A stretch of DNA of 64,000 nt. Source: Siphonodentalium dalli (taxonomy: Eukaryota > Mollusca > Scaphopoda > Gadilida > Siphonodentaliidae). Positions 47,371 through 57,563 of this stretch are shown in pieces. The stretch spans positions 124,570,754 to 124,634,753 of the forward strand of contig CP136061.1 in the NCBI GenBank assembly GCA_032622095.1, in the 5' to 3' direction. A model generated the notes under the pieces. That model did not search any database. It was not told the origin of the DNA and was given only the letters and a program-made list of their open reading frames with translations. Position numbers and translations under genes: made by a program. Position 1 is the first letter of the stretch. Every line of letters begins with the position of its first letter.

Positions 47371-49358
47371 AAGGTACGAAACCACACAATTTTTTTTCGA
47401 TATATTGTGTGCTTAATAAGTGCAGCATTTTGCTCTGCTCGCTTAATATATATTTTAATATCGCGGAAGTCCACCAAATGTGGATAAAATGTCGCCGATA
47501 GCAGCGGTCTTACCGAGTCAACAAGGGAGGTAAACCCTGCATGTAGTCTGGATTCGAGTATGAAAACAGTTTGATGTGAACGCTCCGAGGAGACGACGTC
47601 AGGGAGTTATACGGGACAGTTTTCGGCGTTCGAATCAAAGCACCTGTTTTCGGTGTTTAGTGCTGTTAATTGGTACATGTACCATGCTGTTCGCGAACGA
47701 CAACGAACACATATTCGAATAATCGGAGTTCGTGCTGGTACATGTACATATGGTACCTGCCGCTAGCTTATCTACATCATTCAACTGAACTGAAGCACAT
47801 CGCTCCCCAGTGTGACATGTGCATAGCTTTCTACATGTAAACTGACGAAATACACCACGTGTTGTACTCCTGCAATTCACAATTAATAGTCCTGGAGCAC
47901 ACTATATATAAACCATTTCAGAGTCTCGTATTCCTGGGTGGTCTCACGAATAATGCCTTCCAACAGTTTATACTTGGGAACAAATAGTTATGGATATATA
48001 CCAGACCACATAGTTGAACATATAGACATCCTAATTATTCTTACATCCTCGTTCCTCCATGCATGCAGATTTGCGATGGGCGAGCACCCGCGTCGAGTAT
48101 GATTCTCCACCAACGAACAAGCTCTCCCATCCACTGTGCACTCTCTAATAAACATCGTCCGCCAACATGCATACCCAGCAAAATACCTCATCATGAACTG
48201 TTCCATGTTCTTTTGCAGGGTGAACTTCTCGATCAATTCGATACTTCTGTTTCTCTCATTTTGGAATGTGTAAATATTCAATGTTAGAATGTATATGCAT
48301 ATATCGTATATTGTAAATATGCTCTCGACAAATGGAGATAAACAAATTCATATCTAGTGTATACGTAACTGGTATATCTTGTTCTGTTCTCGGTGTTAGA
48401 ACCGTCAAGCGCGCGGAGATCATGGCTTGATGATATACCGTTCACTTCATTCAAGGCAATAACAGTTCATTCATAAATGTATACAAGATGAGGAAGTGGA
48501 CGGATAGCGTTTCATTCCACGATCACATTCCTCGTCTATATAAGGTCATGTGGTATCGACAGAGTCCGACCTTCCCGATAGATCCGATGTCAATTTTGTC
48601 ATGGGAAAATGAACGTGAGAAATAGGCTATGCATTCATAAAGACCTCTGCGTATCGTCCATCGGCGGTAGAAGTCACTCTGCTCTCCTTTGTCTGAATCA
48701 TATTGACAGGAAATAGATTATCATGACACCTGACCGAGTTTAGCGCTTCGGAGTTCCATAATTTAAGGAACACGGGAAGGAATATGCGATGCGCTGTTAC
48801 ACAATGTATATCGATTTCAAACGCTGACAGATGCATTCATCCTGATGCAATCTGAGTTTTTCGCTTTGGGATGATTAATGATTAGGCAAAACAGTCTGGT
48901 GTCGGTCGTATCCATCTCCAGGTAACAGTGCATTTTTGTGTGCAACTATTTGGGGAAGGGGGTGTCCAGTGGCTCAGTCGAGTATGTATAGTGCATTAAA
49001 CTGTCATATTCTCAGGGCAGGTATATATGCCAGTTATGTTGTTTACATATTTTGATATGAAGACCCGTAGCTGTGTGTTATTTTCAATTATTGATTTCTT
49101 TACTTACTGATTGACGTATATATGTACCGGTTTACAACAAATGTGATTGACCCCCTCCAATGGCATCTGACGCAAGCCGACTACTATATATAATCATCAT
49201 TATTACTCAGTCAACTTACCGAAAAATACCCCACCACTCCCATACTCTCACCACTTCACCTGCCCACTCTTGTATTCTCGTTTCTCACCTCTATCTCTCT
49301 CGTTTGTCTCTCCCTCCTTCTATCACGAACACTATCTTCTTCCTTCTTCCATGCCTAA
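47371..49358. other. No recognised gene; left flank of the palindromic element
   Basis: Overlapping frames on both strands at 47,988-48,287 are shadows of each other and show no domain. The last 150 bp (49,210-49,358) are pyrimidine-rich (CTCACC, TCTCTCTCG, CCCTCCTTC). The stretch ends at the target duplication of the palindromic element. Confidence 0.4.
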
Positions 49359-49364
49359 CTCAAA
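49359..49364 (+). repeat. Left target site duplication (CTCAAA)
   Basis: Six bases immediately outside the left terminus, identical and in direct orientation to 58,149-58,154. Confidence 0.85.
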
Positions 49365-49435
49365 AGAAGAATAGCTGGCTCGTTCGCCTCACATCTAAAA
49401 ATAGAATCTTTGGGTCTAAAATTGGTTGTACTAAA

Positions 49436-49580
49436 ATATTCCAAAATATCAAAACCTCCCAAAATATCAAAACTTCCAAAAATTATTTTTCCAAAAAATT
49501 TCAAAAACCCAAAACTTCCAAAAAATTTCAAAAAAAGAAAAAATTTCAAAACCCCCAAAATTATTTCTCCAAAAAAAGTT
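49436..49580. repeat. Subterminal A-rich short tandem repeats, left arm
   Basis: About ten degenerate CCAAAATATCAAAAC and CCAAAAAATTTCAAAA-type units occur. The right arm has the mirror copy (about 57,935-58,080) with about 16 extra bases, the main length difference in the outer halves. Long frames crossing this area are K/F/N/P-rich, run across the insertion boundary and are not credible genes. Confidence 0.7.
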
Positions 49581-49742
49581 TAAATAAAAAATTTATAACG
49601 CGTTTTCGGTATCTGATAATCTCGATATTAAAATGTCGAATGTTAAATTATTTGCGTGTAATATCTTTCGTTATTTTTTTGTTCAACCAATGTTTCAATG
49701 TATTTATTAATCGATGTTTAGAAATAGCTTTATACCAATTAT

Positions 49743-49937
49743 ATGTGTATGGACAGTCGCTGTAATGTTGGACATTGTGACCATCGGTATGAATGCATAC
49801 ATTCCAGTGTTTATCGGACGCAGTTCATACATATAATTGTCATACCTGAAAATAGACACCATTACTGTTACATAAATAATAATAAAGAGCGTTTATTCTT
49901 AACTTCTCTATCCCAGATGAAGTTATTGAGTATATGA
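49743..49937 (+). CDS. Small ORF of the palindromic element, left arm (64 codons)
   Basis: The frame is Cys/His/Tyr-rich (CNVGHCDHRYECIHSS) with metal-binding-like spacing but no family that I know. Its stop overlaps the ATG of the next frame (ATGA at 49,934-49,937). It contains an AAAGAGCGTT site. The same frame in the right arm (57,560-57,754) is identical, but the arms are near-identical as DNA, so this does not prove coding. Confidence 0.25.
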   Translation: MCMDSRCNVGHCDHRYECIHSSVYRTQFIHIIVIPENRHHYCYINNNKERLFLTSLSQMKLLSI

Positions 49938-50203
49938 CAGGCGTGTATTATCGTGAATTATTGGAAGTATTGAGATGTACTATGTTGAATCACGAGTGGA
50001 CGAAAAAAAGGGTAATGCGAAATTACAACCCTCAGAATGAACTGTCATATTCGATGGAACAAATTTTCAAGTATGTACACACGACATTGTGGGTAACAAT
50101 GTATGTGTCACACCTTGCTTTACCAAATGAATTATATTATATCCCCGTTCACAGTTATATGCCATTCAGAAAACATATCGATTTAATGTCTGAGCAGAAT
50201 TAG
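49934..50203 (+). CDS. Small ORF of the palindromic element, left arm (89 codons)
   Basis: Starts within an ATGA overlap with the preceding frame and reads towards the centre. The composition is balanced (YYRELLEVLRCTMLNHEWTK, then a Tyr/Met/His-rich middle) and looks more protein-like than its neighbours. I recognise no domain. The small genes of adintovirus/Polinton elements (minor capsid or core proteins) are often of this size, but nothing here identifies one. Mirror copy at 57,294-57,563. Confidence 0.35.
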   Translation: MTGVYYRELLEVLRCTMLNHEWTKKRVMRNYNPQNELSYSMEQIFKYVHTTLWVTMYVSHLALPNELYYIPVHSYMPFRKHIDLMSEQN

Positions 50204-50609
50204 TTGTTTAACGGGTTAGTATCAATTAAGGTTGATAAACTGTGTCATTGTTAACATTAACACGATAATTAGTTATCCAAAACATGCATACATAATACGT
50301 CCAGGTCACTCAATTATAGAAATTGCTTCGGTGTCATTGTTATAACAACATTACGTAATAACCACTTATCACTCCATTCACACTTACGCTCATTTTGTAT
50401 ACCGAAACTCCAGTTAGCACCGATGATGTAACATTATATCACTGTTATTGTATCAATTGATAGGTTCAGACAAGTTCGATGTTTAGAAAATAGATTATAC
50501 CAATTGTAAAAATGTGCAGATAACTGTATGTAGGCCTACCAGTGGATGAATAGTCTGCCGGAGAAGTACTGTGTAGACAGGTCTTGTCGGTAAGAGAGTC
50601 AGACGAGAA

Positions 50610-50822
50610 GTGAAGGCTCGGCTATTAAAACATAGTAATGCGATAGCGAACATCAAACGAGTCTGCGCACGCATATCTGTCAAAGGATACAATGGCAGTC
50701 ATTGGTCAATTTATCCCCGGTGTCAGCTCAGTACAATAGCAGTCATTGGTCAATTTATCCCCGGTGTCAGCTCAGTACACAATCGGCACGAAGCCGGAGG
50801 TCATAATTACTCTTACGAATGA
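50610..50822 (+). CDS. Small basic ORF of the palindromic element, left arm (70 codons)
   Basis: The N-terminal half is Arg/Lys-rich (MKARLLKHSNAIANIKRVCA), then the frame crosses a 40-bp tandem duplication (CAGTCATTGGTCAATTTATC, about 50,696-50,776) that repeats part of it. The basic start could suit a DNA-condensing core protein, but this is speculation. Mirror frame at 56,675-56,887, with one substitution in the duplicated part. Confidence 0.25.
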   Translation: MKARLLKHSNAIANIKRVCARISVKGYNGSHWSIYPRCQLSTIAVIGQFIPGVSSVHNRHEAGGHNYSYE

Positions 50823-51350
50823 AGAGCGTTGAACATATACGAAATTATTACACGAATGAAATGAAATTTATATTTCACATCTTACCAACAACAGATACAG
50901 ACATAGTCATAGTGTTATACTATCTTACATGTACCCATGCTATGACATCATTCGAAGGGGCAATACACTCAAGGAGTTAAAGTGACACGAAACAAGGGAC
51001 GTGATGTAATATTGGTGTTTGAATCTTAAAGGAACACAAGACACTCTAAAGGGACACTCATTATGAATGAATGTTAACAATACAAGCGCACGAATGAAGA
51101 GCGTTGAACATATACGAAATTACTACACGAATGAACTGAAATTTATATTTCACATCTTACCAACAACAGATACAGACATAGGCATAGTGTTATACTATCT
51201 TACATGTACCCATGCTATGACATACTTAAAGGGGGATAATGCACGCACGGTGTGGAATGTTAAAGTGACACGAAACAAGGGACGTGATGCAATATTGGTG
51301 TTTGAATATTAAAAGGAACACAAGACACTCTAAAGGGACACTCATTATGA
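50818..51350 (+). repeat. ~270-bp tandem duplication inside the left arm
   Basis: CACGAATGAAGAGCGTTGAA through CATGCTATGACAT, CGAAACAAGGGACGTGATG, GACACTCATTATGAATGAAT and AACAATACAAGCGCA occurs twice, at about 50,814-51,085 and 51,087-51,375. The second unit has an 81-codon frame (51,067-51,312) that the first loses through indels. The right arm has the mirrored pair (about 56,120-56,685), so the duplication predates the palindrome. Confidence 0.8.
51067..51312 (+). CDS. Small ORF of the palindromic element, left arm (81 codons)
   Basis: Includes MKSVEHIRNYYTNELKFIFH and ends in AILVFEY. It converges on the ATPase gene, whose stop lies at 51,558. No domain is recognised. The first copy of the surrounding duplication keeps only the start of this frame, and the mirror frame lies at 56,185-56,430. 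Confidence 0.3.
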   Translation: MNVNNTSARMKSVEHIRNYYTNELKFIFHILPTTDTDIGIVLYYLTCTHAMTYLKGDNARTVWNVKVTRNKGRDAILVFEY

Positions 51351-51546
51351 ATGAATGTTAACAATACAAGCGCAGTGGTTGAAAGTTAAAATGACAGATC
51401 AATATTTAAGGGTCAAATTTTCGGGCACTTAATGCACCTTTTATCATTACGTATCGTTTCTCACTCTACAATTCCCAATAATTCACACACTCTCTCCCCC
51501 CAGCTTATAGATATATAACGAAAACGAGAATATCATGTTGATGAAG

Positions 51547-51552
51547 TTTATT
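51547..51552 (-). terminator. Polyadenylation signal of the left ATPase gene
   Basis: AATAAA on the minus strand, about 6 bp beyond the stop codon of the ATPase frame. The mirror lies at 55,945-55,950. Confidence 0.65.
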
Positions 51553-51557
51553 GAAAT

Positions 51558-53051
51558 TTAATCGTCCGAATTGTCATCACTTTCGTCAGAAGTGTCATAT
51601 GTTACGTCCATGAATTTTTCTAGCATCGGTTTGTACTTTAATATTGACATTTTCACTGCATCACATTCTCCATAACCATTATTCAAATATTTGTCGACTT
51701 TATCCATGACTCTGTTGTGCAGAGTCCCATTGCGCAGCTGCAGATACGATACTATTGTCCAAGCATAATCATTCATAAAGTGTATCATATCTTTACTTTT
51801 AAGGTCCTTGTCAGCTTGTTCTTTTGCTTCTGCGTCTTTCGAGCCATTTTCCTTATACGTGTCCACTTTATCACTCCATTCCTCACGTGTTTTATCTCTA
51901 CTTTCAGCACACAAACTTTTGAAGTATTCATCTTCATTCAATTTAATTTCCTTATTCTGACTATCATCCGGGTCCTCAGTTAATTTTCGTTTTAACTTAT
52001 TTTCTTGACACCAGTTTTTTACGTGTCTCTGAACATCATAATGATCTGCGAACAAAAGCCCACAGTCATTATAAGGGTACGATATGTCTTCTCGAATGTC
52101 TATGTTTTGACGGGTCTTCTTATTAATTTCATCGAGCTCACCAGGTGGCCGTATGTCGTTAGTATAGTCATTATGTTGACCCTGGGGCACAATATAATTA
52201 TATGTTATGCCCTTCTGTTGACCAGGGAGTTCTCTGTCATCATATTTCATCGTATTCTGTTGACCCTGGGTCTCAGTGTCTTTTGTATGTTTTTTCATCC
52301 CATTCTGTTCATCTGGGTGTTCTCTGTCTTTTTGGAGATTATATTTCATGCCATTCCATTCACCCCTATGTTGGTTCGTGTCCTCTTTTAGTACATTCTG
52401 TCGCAGACGTAATGTGTCCGGGGTTGCGGCTTTTAAATCCACCAGTAGGTAACCGTACGGTTCACTCGTCGCTTCCGAAAACTCTCGAACCATACGCTGA
52501 GGACATTCAGGATACATCTGTCTTGATAATGTTGAAATTAATCCCTTGTCGATTGGGTTATTGAACAATACCAAATATTGACAATTTCGTCGTTGCGTTG
52601 GATCTTTGTTGTAGTAGAAATTCTGGTTCAAACTTATCAAAGATAAGTTCAAATGGTGACTTCCTTCGGAATGCAAATCATTAACTCTCTGGTCTTTTGA
52701 TGAAGTTTGCATCAAGTCATCGAGTATAACTAGATTTTTATACCGGGGGTTGATAAGAGAATCCAAGTTTGCTGGTATTCCTCGTATAAAGTTGACCTGA
52801 GGGGTGACGGTATACTTTAATTCGTCATATAGGGGCTGCCAATATTTATAAAACCATATTATTCTGTCAGGTGCGGGTGATATTTTTGAGGCAGACTTTT
52901 GTAGTAAGGTTTTCACGAAGTATGTCTTACCACAAGATGTCGGTCCACTTACACATGCCGTGAATGGATGCTTGAAAATAAAATCTTCATGGACATTGGC
53001 CATTGGATCATCAAAGCAGGATGTTATGTCGCTTGGTGGCTGTTGTTGTGG

Positions 53052-53094
<43 letters not shown>

Positions 53095-53312
53095 GGCTGA
53101 TGATAATGTTGTTGTTGTTGTTGTTGTGGCTGATGTGGCTGATGATACTGTTGTTGTTGTTGTTGTTGTTGGTGTTGTTGTTGTTGTGGCTGATGATACT
53201 GTTGTTGTTGTTGTTGTTGTTGTTCTGAAGGTGTGTGTTTAACTTTGATATGACGCTTCAAACTATCTTGCCAAGCATAGACACTTAAACACTCTTCACA
53301 TTGATACTTCAT
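51558..53312 (-). CDS. Packaging-type P-loop ATPase with two zinc fingers, left copy (584 codons)
   Basis: The likely role is the NTPase that pumps element DNA into a capsid (A32/FtsK-HerA type of Polintons and related viruses). Residues 5-26 form a C2H2 finger (C5, C8, H21, H26; CEECLSVYAW start). Residues of about 30-95 are a Q/H/P-rich tract encoded by CAA/CAG repeats. Walker A GPTSCGKT lies at about 123-130 and Walker B NLVILDDLM at about 193-201. SLISLNQNFYY and CQYLVLFNNPIDKG follow, then a PYGYLLVDLK motif. A Q/N-rich charged linker leads to a second finger at about 410-434, whose first Cys is Tyr here (YPYNDCG), while the right copy keeps Cys. The C-terminus is Lys/Asp/Glu-rich. The start is set by the Met directly before the finger, with a TATA box about 45 bp upstream. 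The gene is open throughout. It diverges from its twin at 54,169. The virus-family call is by motif and context. The ATPase call is firm. Confidence 0.85.
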
Positions 53313-53354
53313 TTTCCTATATAATCAGTGAAATCGAGCGTTCTTCTATGCACC

Positions 53355-53366
53355 TATATTTATATA
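53355..53366 (-). promoter_or_regulatory. TATA box of the left ATPase gene
   Basis: TATATAAATATA on the minus strand, 43-54 bp upstream of the ATG at 53,312. A CTAGTTAACTAG palindrome lies about 30 bp further upstream. The mirror lies at 54,115-54,126. Confidence 0.65.
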
Positions 53367-53681
53367 GAACAGAAACAAGGGAAACGTGGTGGACTAGTTA
53401 ACTAGTTCAGGCTGTCGTTCACAACGTCTCTTAGTGTTGTTTGTACTGGATACAAATTTATCACATTAGCTACAATACAACCTACCTATCCAAATGTCAA
53501 TGCAATTATGAGAGATTTCAATATGAACACTCTATTATATAGATATGTGTAACCTGGTGACTGACATGATGATACAGTTATGCACTAAATAATGGACTGC
53601 TTAACCACAGCAGAATTATAGGTAACTTTTCAGGAGTTAGTCGGAAATATGGCTTGTTGCCATTCATCGGAAAGCTCTCGC

Positions 53682-53805
53682 CGGCGGCGGCGGCGGCGGC
53701 GGCATTGCGGTATTTTACTGCGGCGGCGGTGCCACCGCCGCCGCCGGGGTCCGCCGCCGGCGGACCCCGCAGTAAAATACTGCAATGCCGCCGCCGGCGG
53801 CGAGA
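53682..53805. repeat. GC-rich nested hairpins at the palindrome axis
   Basis: The axis lies at about 53,757 in GGGGTCCGCCGCCGGCGGAC. On the left side, CGGCGGCGGTGCCACCGCCG (about 53,721-53,747) is a hairpin of its own that the right side lacks. On the right, GCAGTAAAATACTGC (53,769-53,783) is another. The layout, a long stem carrying small side palindromes, resembles folded terminal hairpins of linear replicating DNAs. Confidence 0.75.
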
Positions 53806-54114
53806 GCTTTCCGATGAATGGCAACAAGCCATATTTCCGACTAACTCCTGAAAAGTTACCTATAATTCTGCTGTGGTTAAGCAGTCCATTATTTAGTGCA
53901 TAACTGTATCATCATGTCAGTCACCAGGTTACACATATCTATATAATAGAGTGTTCATATTGAAATCTCTCATAATTGCATTGACATTTGGATAGGTAGG
54001 TTGTATTGTAGCTAATGTGATAAATTTGTATCCAGTACAAACAACACTAAGAGACGTTGTGAACGACAGCCTGAACTAGTTAACTAGTCCACCACGTTTC
54101 CCTTGTTTCTGTTC

Positions 54115-54126
54115 TATATAAATATA
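54115..54126 (+). promoter_or_regulatory. TATA box of the right ATPase gene
   Basis: TATATAAATATA 43-54 bp upstream of the ATG at 54,169. Mirror of 53,355-53,366. Confidence 0.65.
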
Positions 54127-54168
54127 GGTGCATAGAAGAACGCTCGATTTCACTGATTATATAGGAAA

Positions 54169-55939
54169 ATGAAGTATCAATGTGAAGAGTGTTTAAGTGT
54201 CTATGCTTGGCAAGATAGTTTGAAGCGTCATATCAAAGTTAAACACACACCTTCAGAACAACAACAACAACAACAACAACAGTATCATCAGCCGCAACAA
54301 CAACAACACCAACAACAACAACAACAACAGTATCATCAGCCACATCAGCCACAACAACAACAACAACAACAACATTATCATCAGCCACAACAACAACAAC
54401 AACAACAACAACACCAACAACAACAACAACAACAACAACAACAACCACAACAACAGCCACCAAGCGACATAACATCCTGCTTTGATGATCCAATGGCCAA
54501 TGTCCATGAAGATTTTATTTTCAAGCATCCATTCACGGCATGTGTAAGTGGACCGACATCTTGTGGTAAGACATACTTCGTGAAAACCTTACTACAAAAG
54601 TCTGCCTCAAAAATATCACCCGCACCTGACAGAATAATATGGTTTTATAAATATTGGCAGCCCCTATATGACGAATTAAAGTATACCGTCACCCCTCAGG
54701 TCAACTTTATACGAGGAATACCAGCAAACTTGGATTCTCTTATCAACCCCCGGTATAAAAAATCTAGTTATACTCGATGACTTGATGCAAACTTCATCAA
54801 AAGACCAGAGAGTTAATGATTTGCATTCCGAAGGAAGTCACCATTTGAACTTATCTTTGATAAGTTTGAACCAGAATTTCTACTACAACAAAGATCCAAC
54901 GCAACGACGAAATTGTCAATATTTGGTATTGTTCAATAACCCAATCGACAAGGGATTAATTTCAACATTATCAAGACAGATGTATCCTGAATGTCCTCAG
55001 CGTATGGTTCGAGAGTTTTCGGAAGCGACGAGTGAACCGTACGGTTACCTACTGGTGGATTTAAAAGCCGCAACCCCGGACACATTACGTCTGCGACAGA
55101 ATGTACTAAAAGAGGACACGAACCAACATAGGGGTGAATGGAATGGCATGAAATATAATCTCCAAAAAGACAGAGAACACCCAGATGAACAGAATGGGAT
55201 GAAAAAACATACAAAAGACACTGAGACCCAGGGTCAACAGAATGCGATGAAATATGATGACAGAGAACTCCCTGGTCAACAGAAGGGCATAACATATAAT
55301 TATATTGTGCCCCAGGGTCAACATAATGACTATACTAACGACATACGGCCACCTGGTGAGCTCGATGAAATTAATAAGAAGACCCGTCAAAACATAGACA
55401 TTCGAGAAGACATGTCGTACCCTTGTAATGACTGTGGGCTTTTGTTCGCAGATCATTATGATGTTCAGAGACACGTAAAAAACTGGTGTCAAGAAAATAA
55501 GTTAAAACGAAAATTAACTGAGGACCCGGATGATAGTCAGAATAAGGAAATTAAATTGAATGAAGATGAATACTTCAAAAGTTTGTGTGCTGAAAGTAGA
55601 GATAAAACACGTGAGGAATGGAGTGATAAAGTGGACACGTATAAGGAAAATGGCTCGAAAGACGCAGAAGCAAAAGAACAAGCTGACAAGGACCTTAAAA
55701 GTAAAGATATGATACACTTTATGAATGATTATGCTTGGACAATAGTATCGTATCTGCAGCTGCGCAATGGGACTCTGCACAACAGAGTCATGGATAAAGT
55801 CGACAAATATTTGAATAATGGTTATGGAGAATGTGATGCAGTGAAAATGTCAATATTAAAGTACAAACCGATGCTAGAAAAATTCATGGACGTAACATAT
55901 GACACTTCTGACGAAAGTGATGACAATTCGGACGATTAA
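54169..55939 (+). pseudogene. Packaging-type P-loop ATPase, right copy, frameshifted
   Basis: Inverted twin of the gene at 51,558-53,312. The C2H2 finger, Q/H/P tract (about five codons longer than in the left copy, and divided differently by H and P) and Walker A GPTSCGKT (54,550-54,573) are intact. A run of six As at 54,757-54,762 (five in the left arm) shifts the frame just before Walker B, giving a stop at codon 204. The remaining frame (54,782-55,939) continues to the normal end. Amino-acid differences from the left copy that I noticed include I/M and Y/C beside the second finger, which here keeps all its metal ligands (YPCNDCG), and T/A in the linker. The extra A could be a real mutation or a homopolymer sequencing error. 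Confidence 0.85.
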
Positions 55940-55944
55940 ATTTC

Positions 55945-55950
55945 AATAAA
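55945..55950 (+). terminator. Polyadenylation signal of the right ATPase gene
   Basis: AATAAA a few bases after the stop codon. Mirror of 51,547-51,552. Confidence 0.65.
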
Positions 55951-56119
55951 CTTCATCAACATGATATTCTCGTTTTCGTTATATATCTATAAGCTGGGGG
56001 GAGAGAGTGTGTGAATTATTGGGAATTGTAGAGTGAGAAACGATACGTAATGATAAAAGGTGCATTAAGTGCCCGAAAATTTGACCCTTAAATATTGATC
56101 TGTCATTTTAACTTTCAAC

Positions 56120-56690
56120 CACTGCGCTTGTATTGTTAACATTCATTCATAATGAGTGTCCCTTTAGAGTGTCTTGTGTTCCTTTTAATATTCAAACACC
56201 AATATTGCATCACGTCCCTTGTTTCGTGTCACTTTAACATTCCACACCGTGCGTGCATTATCCCCCTTTAAGTATGTCATAGCATGGGTACATGTAAGAT
56301 AGTATAACACTATGCCTATGTCTGTATCTGTTGTTGGTAAGATGTGAAATATAAATTTCAGTTCATTCGTGTAGTAATTTCGTATATGTTCAACGCTCTT
56401 CATTCGTGCGCTTGTATTGTTAACATTCATTCATAATGAGTGTCCCTTTAGAGTGTCTTGTGTTCCTTTAAGATTCAAACACCAATATTACATCACGTCC
56501 CTTGTTTCGTGTCACTTTAACTCCTTGAGTGTATTGCCCCTTCGAATGATGTCATAGCATGGGTACATGTAAGATAGTATGACACTATGACTATGTCTGT
56601 ATCTGTTGTTGGTAAGATGTGAAATATAAATTTCATTTCATTCGTGTAATAATTTCGTATATGTTCAACGCTCTTCATTCGTAAGAGTAA
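56120..56690 (-). repeat. ~270-bp tandem duplication inside the right arm
   Basis: Mirror of 50,818-51,350, again two units. The 81-codon frame is at 56,185-56,430 on the minus strand. Confidence 0.8.
56185..56430 (-). CDS. Small ORF, right arm (81 codons)
   Basis: Mirror of 51,067-51,312, identical in translation. It lies in the distal unit of the tandem duplication. Unknown function. Confidence 0.25.
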   Translation of the reverse strand: MNVNNTSARMKSVEHIRNYYTNELKFIFHILPTTDTDIGIVLYYLTCTHAMTYLKGDNARTVWNVKVTRNKGRDAILVFEY

Positions 56691-56887
56691 TTATGACCTC
56701 CGGCTTCGTGCCGATTGTGTACTGAGCTGACACCGGGGATAAATTGACCAATGACTGTTATTGTACTGAGCTGACACCGGGGATAAATTGACCAATGACT
56801 GCCATTGTATCCTTTGACAGATATGCGTGCGCAGACTCGTTTGATGTTCGCTATCGCATTACTATGTTTTAATAGCCGAGCCTTCAC
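56675..56887 (-). CDS. Small basic ORF, right arm (70 codons)
   Basis: Mirror of 50,610-50,822 with one amino-acid difference (A to T) in the 40-bp duplicated part. Unknown function. Confidence 0.25.
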   Translation of the reverse strand: MKARLLKHSNAIANIKRVCARISVKGYNGSHWSIYPRCQLSTITVIGQFIPGVSSVHNRHEAGGHNYSYE

Positions 56888-57293
56888 TTCTCGTCTGACT
56901 CTCTTACCGACAAGACCTGTCTACACAGTACTTCTCCGGCAGACTATTCATCCACTGGTAGGCCTACATACAGTTATCTGCACATTTTTACAATTGGTAT
57001 AATCTATTTTCTAAACATCGAACTTGTCTGAACCTATCAATTGATACAATAACAGTGATATAATGTTACATCATCGGTGCTAACTGGAGTTTCGGTATAC
57101 AAAATGAGCGTAAGTGTGAATGGAGTGATAAGTGGTTATTACGTAATGTTGTTATAACAATGACACCGAAGCAATTTCTATAATTGAGTGACCTGGACGT
57201 ATTATGTATGCATGTTTTGGATAACTAATTATCGTGTTAATGTTAACAATGACACAGTTTATCAACCTTAATTGATACTAACCCGTTAAACAA

Positions 57294-57563
57294 CTAATTC
57301 TGCTCAGACATTAAATCGATATGTTTTCTGAATGGCATATAACTGTGAACGGGGATATAATATAATTCATTTGGTAAAGCAAGGTGTGACACATACATTG
57401 TTACCCACAATGTCGTGTGTACATACTTGAAAATTTGTTCCATCGAATATGACAGTTCATTCTGAGGGTTGTAATTTCGCATTACCCTTTTTTTCGTCCA
57501 CTCGTGATTCAACATAGTACATCTCAATACTTCCAATAATTCACGATAATACACGCCTGTCAT
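57294..57563 (-). CDS. Small ORF, right arm (89 codons)
   Basis: Mirror of 49,934-50,203, identical in translation. Its start overlaps the stop of the 64-codon frame at 57,560-57,754. Unknown function. Confidence 0.3.
   Translation of the reverse strand: MTGVYYRELLEVLRCTMLNHEWTKKRVMRNYNPQNELSYSMEQIFKYVHTTLWVTMYVSHLALPNELYYIPVHSYMPFRKHIDLMSEQN

Larger units (their letters stand above)
53313..54168. promoter_or_regulatory. Central divergent promoter region and symmetry axis
   Basis: The 856-bp spacer between the two divergent ATPase starts is itself palindromic. The left half is about 33 bp longer than the right because of extra GGC/GCC units at the axis. It contains the TATA boxes and paired copies of AACTAGTTAACTAGT. 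Arginine- and serine-rich frames in this area (for example 53,649-53,903) are read-through of the GC repeats. Confidence 0.6.

Noticed and set aside
49160-49765. 201-codon frame with K/F/N-rich middle
   Set aside because: It begins in the host flank, crosses the target duplication and element end, and then reads subterminal A-rich repeats. The mirrored frame on the right starts in a different flank.
52968-53242. Leucine- or valine-run frames opposite the Q tract (also 54,239-54,528)
   Set aside because: Antisense of CAA/CAG repeats within the ATPase gene. No independent coding evidence.
53682-53805. Parvovirus-type terminal hairpin
   Set aside because: The shape is similar, but there is no NS1/Rep helicase gene or capsid frame in the arms. 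The ATPase and the 6-bp target duplication point to a Polinton-like origin.
53578-53903. Arginine/alanine-rich frames on both strands at the axis
   Set aside because: They are translations of the GGC/GCC hairpins of a palindrome. The two strands give the same protein because the DNA is symmetric.
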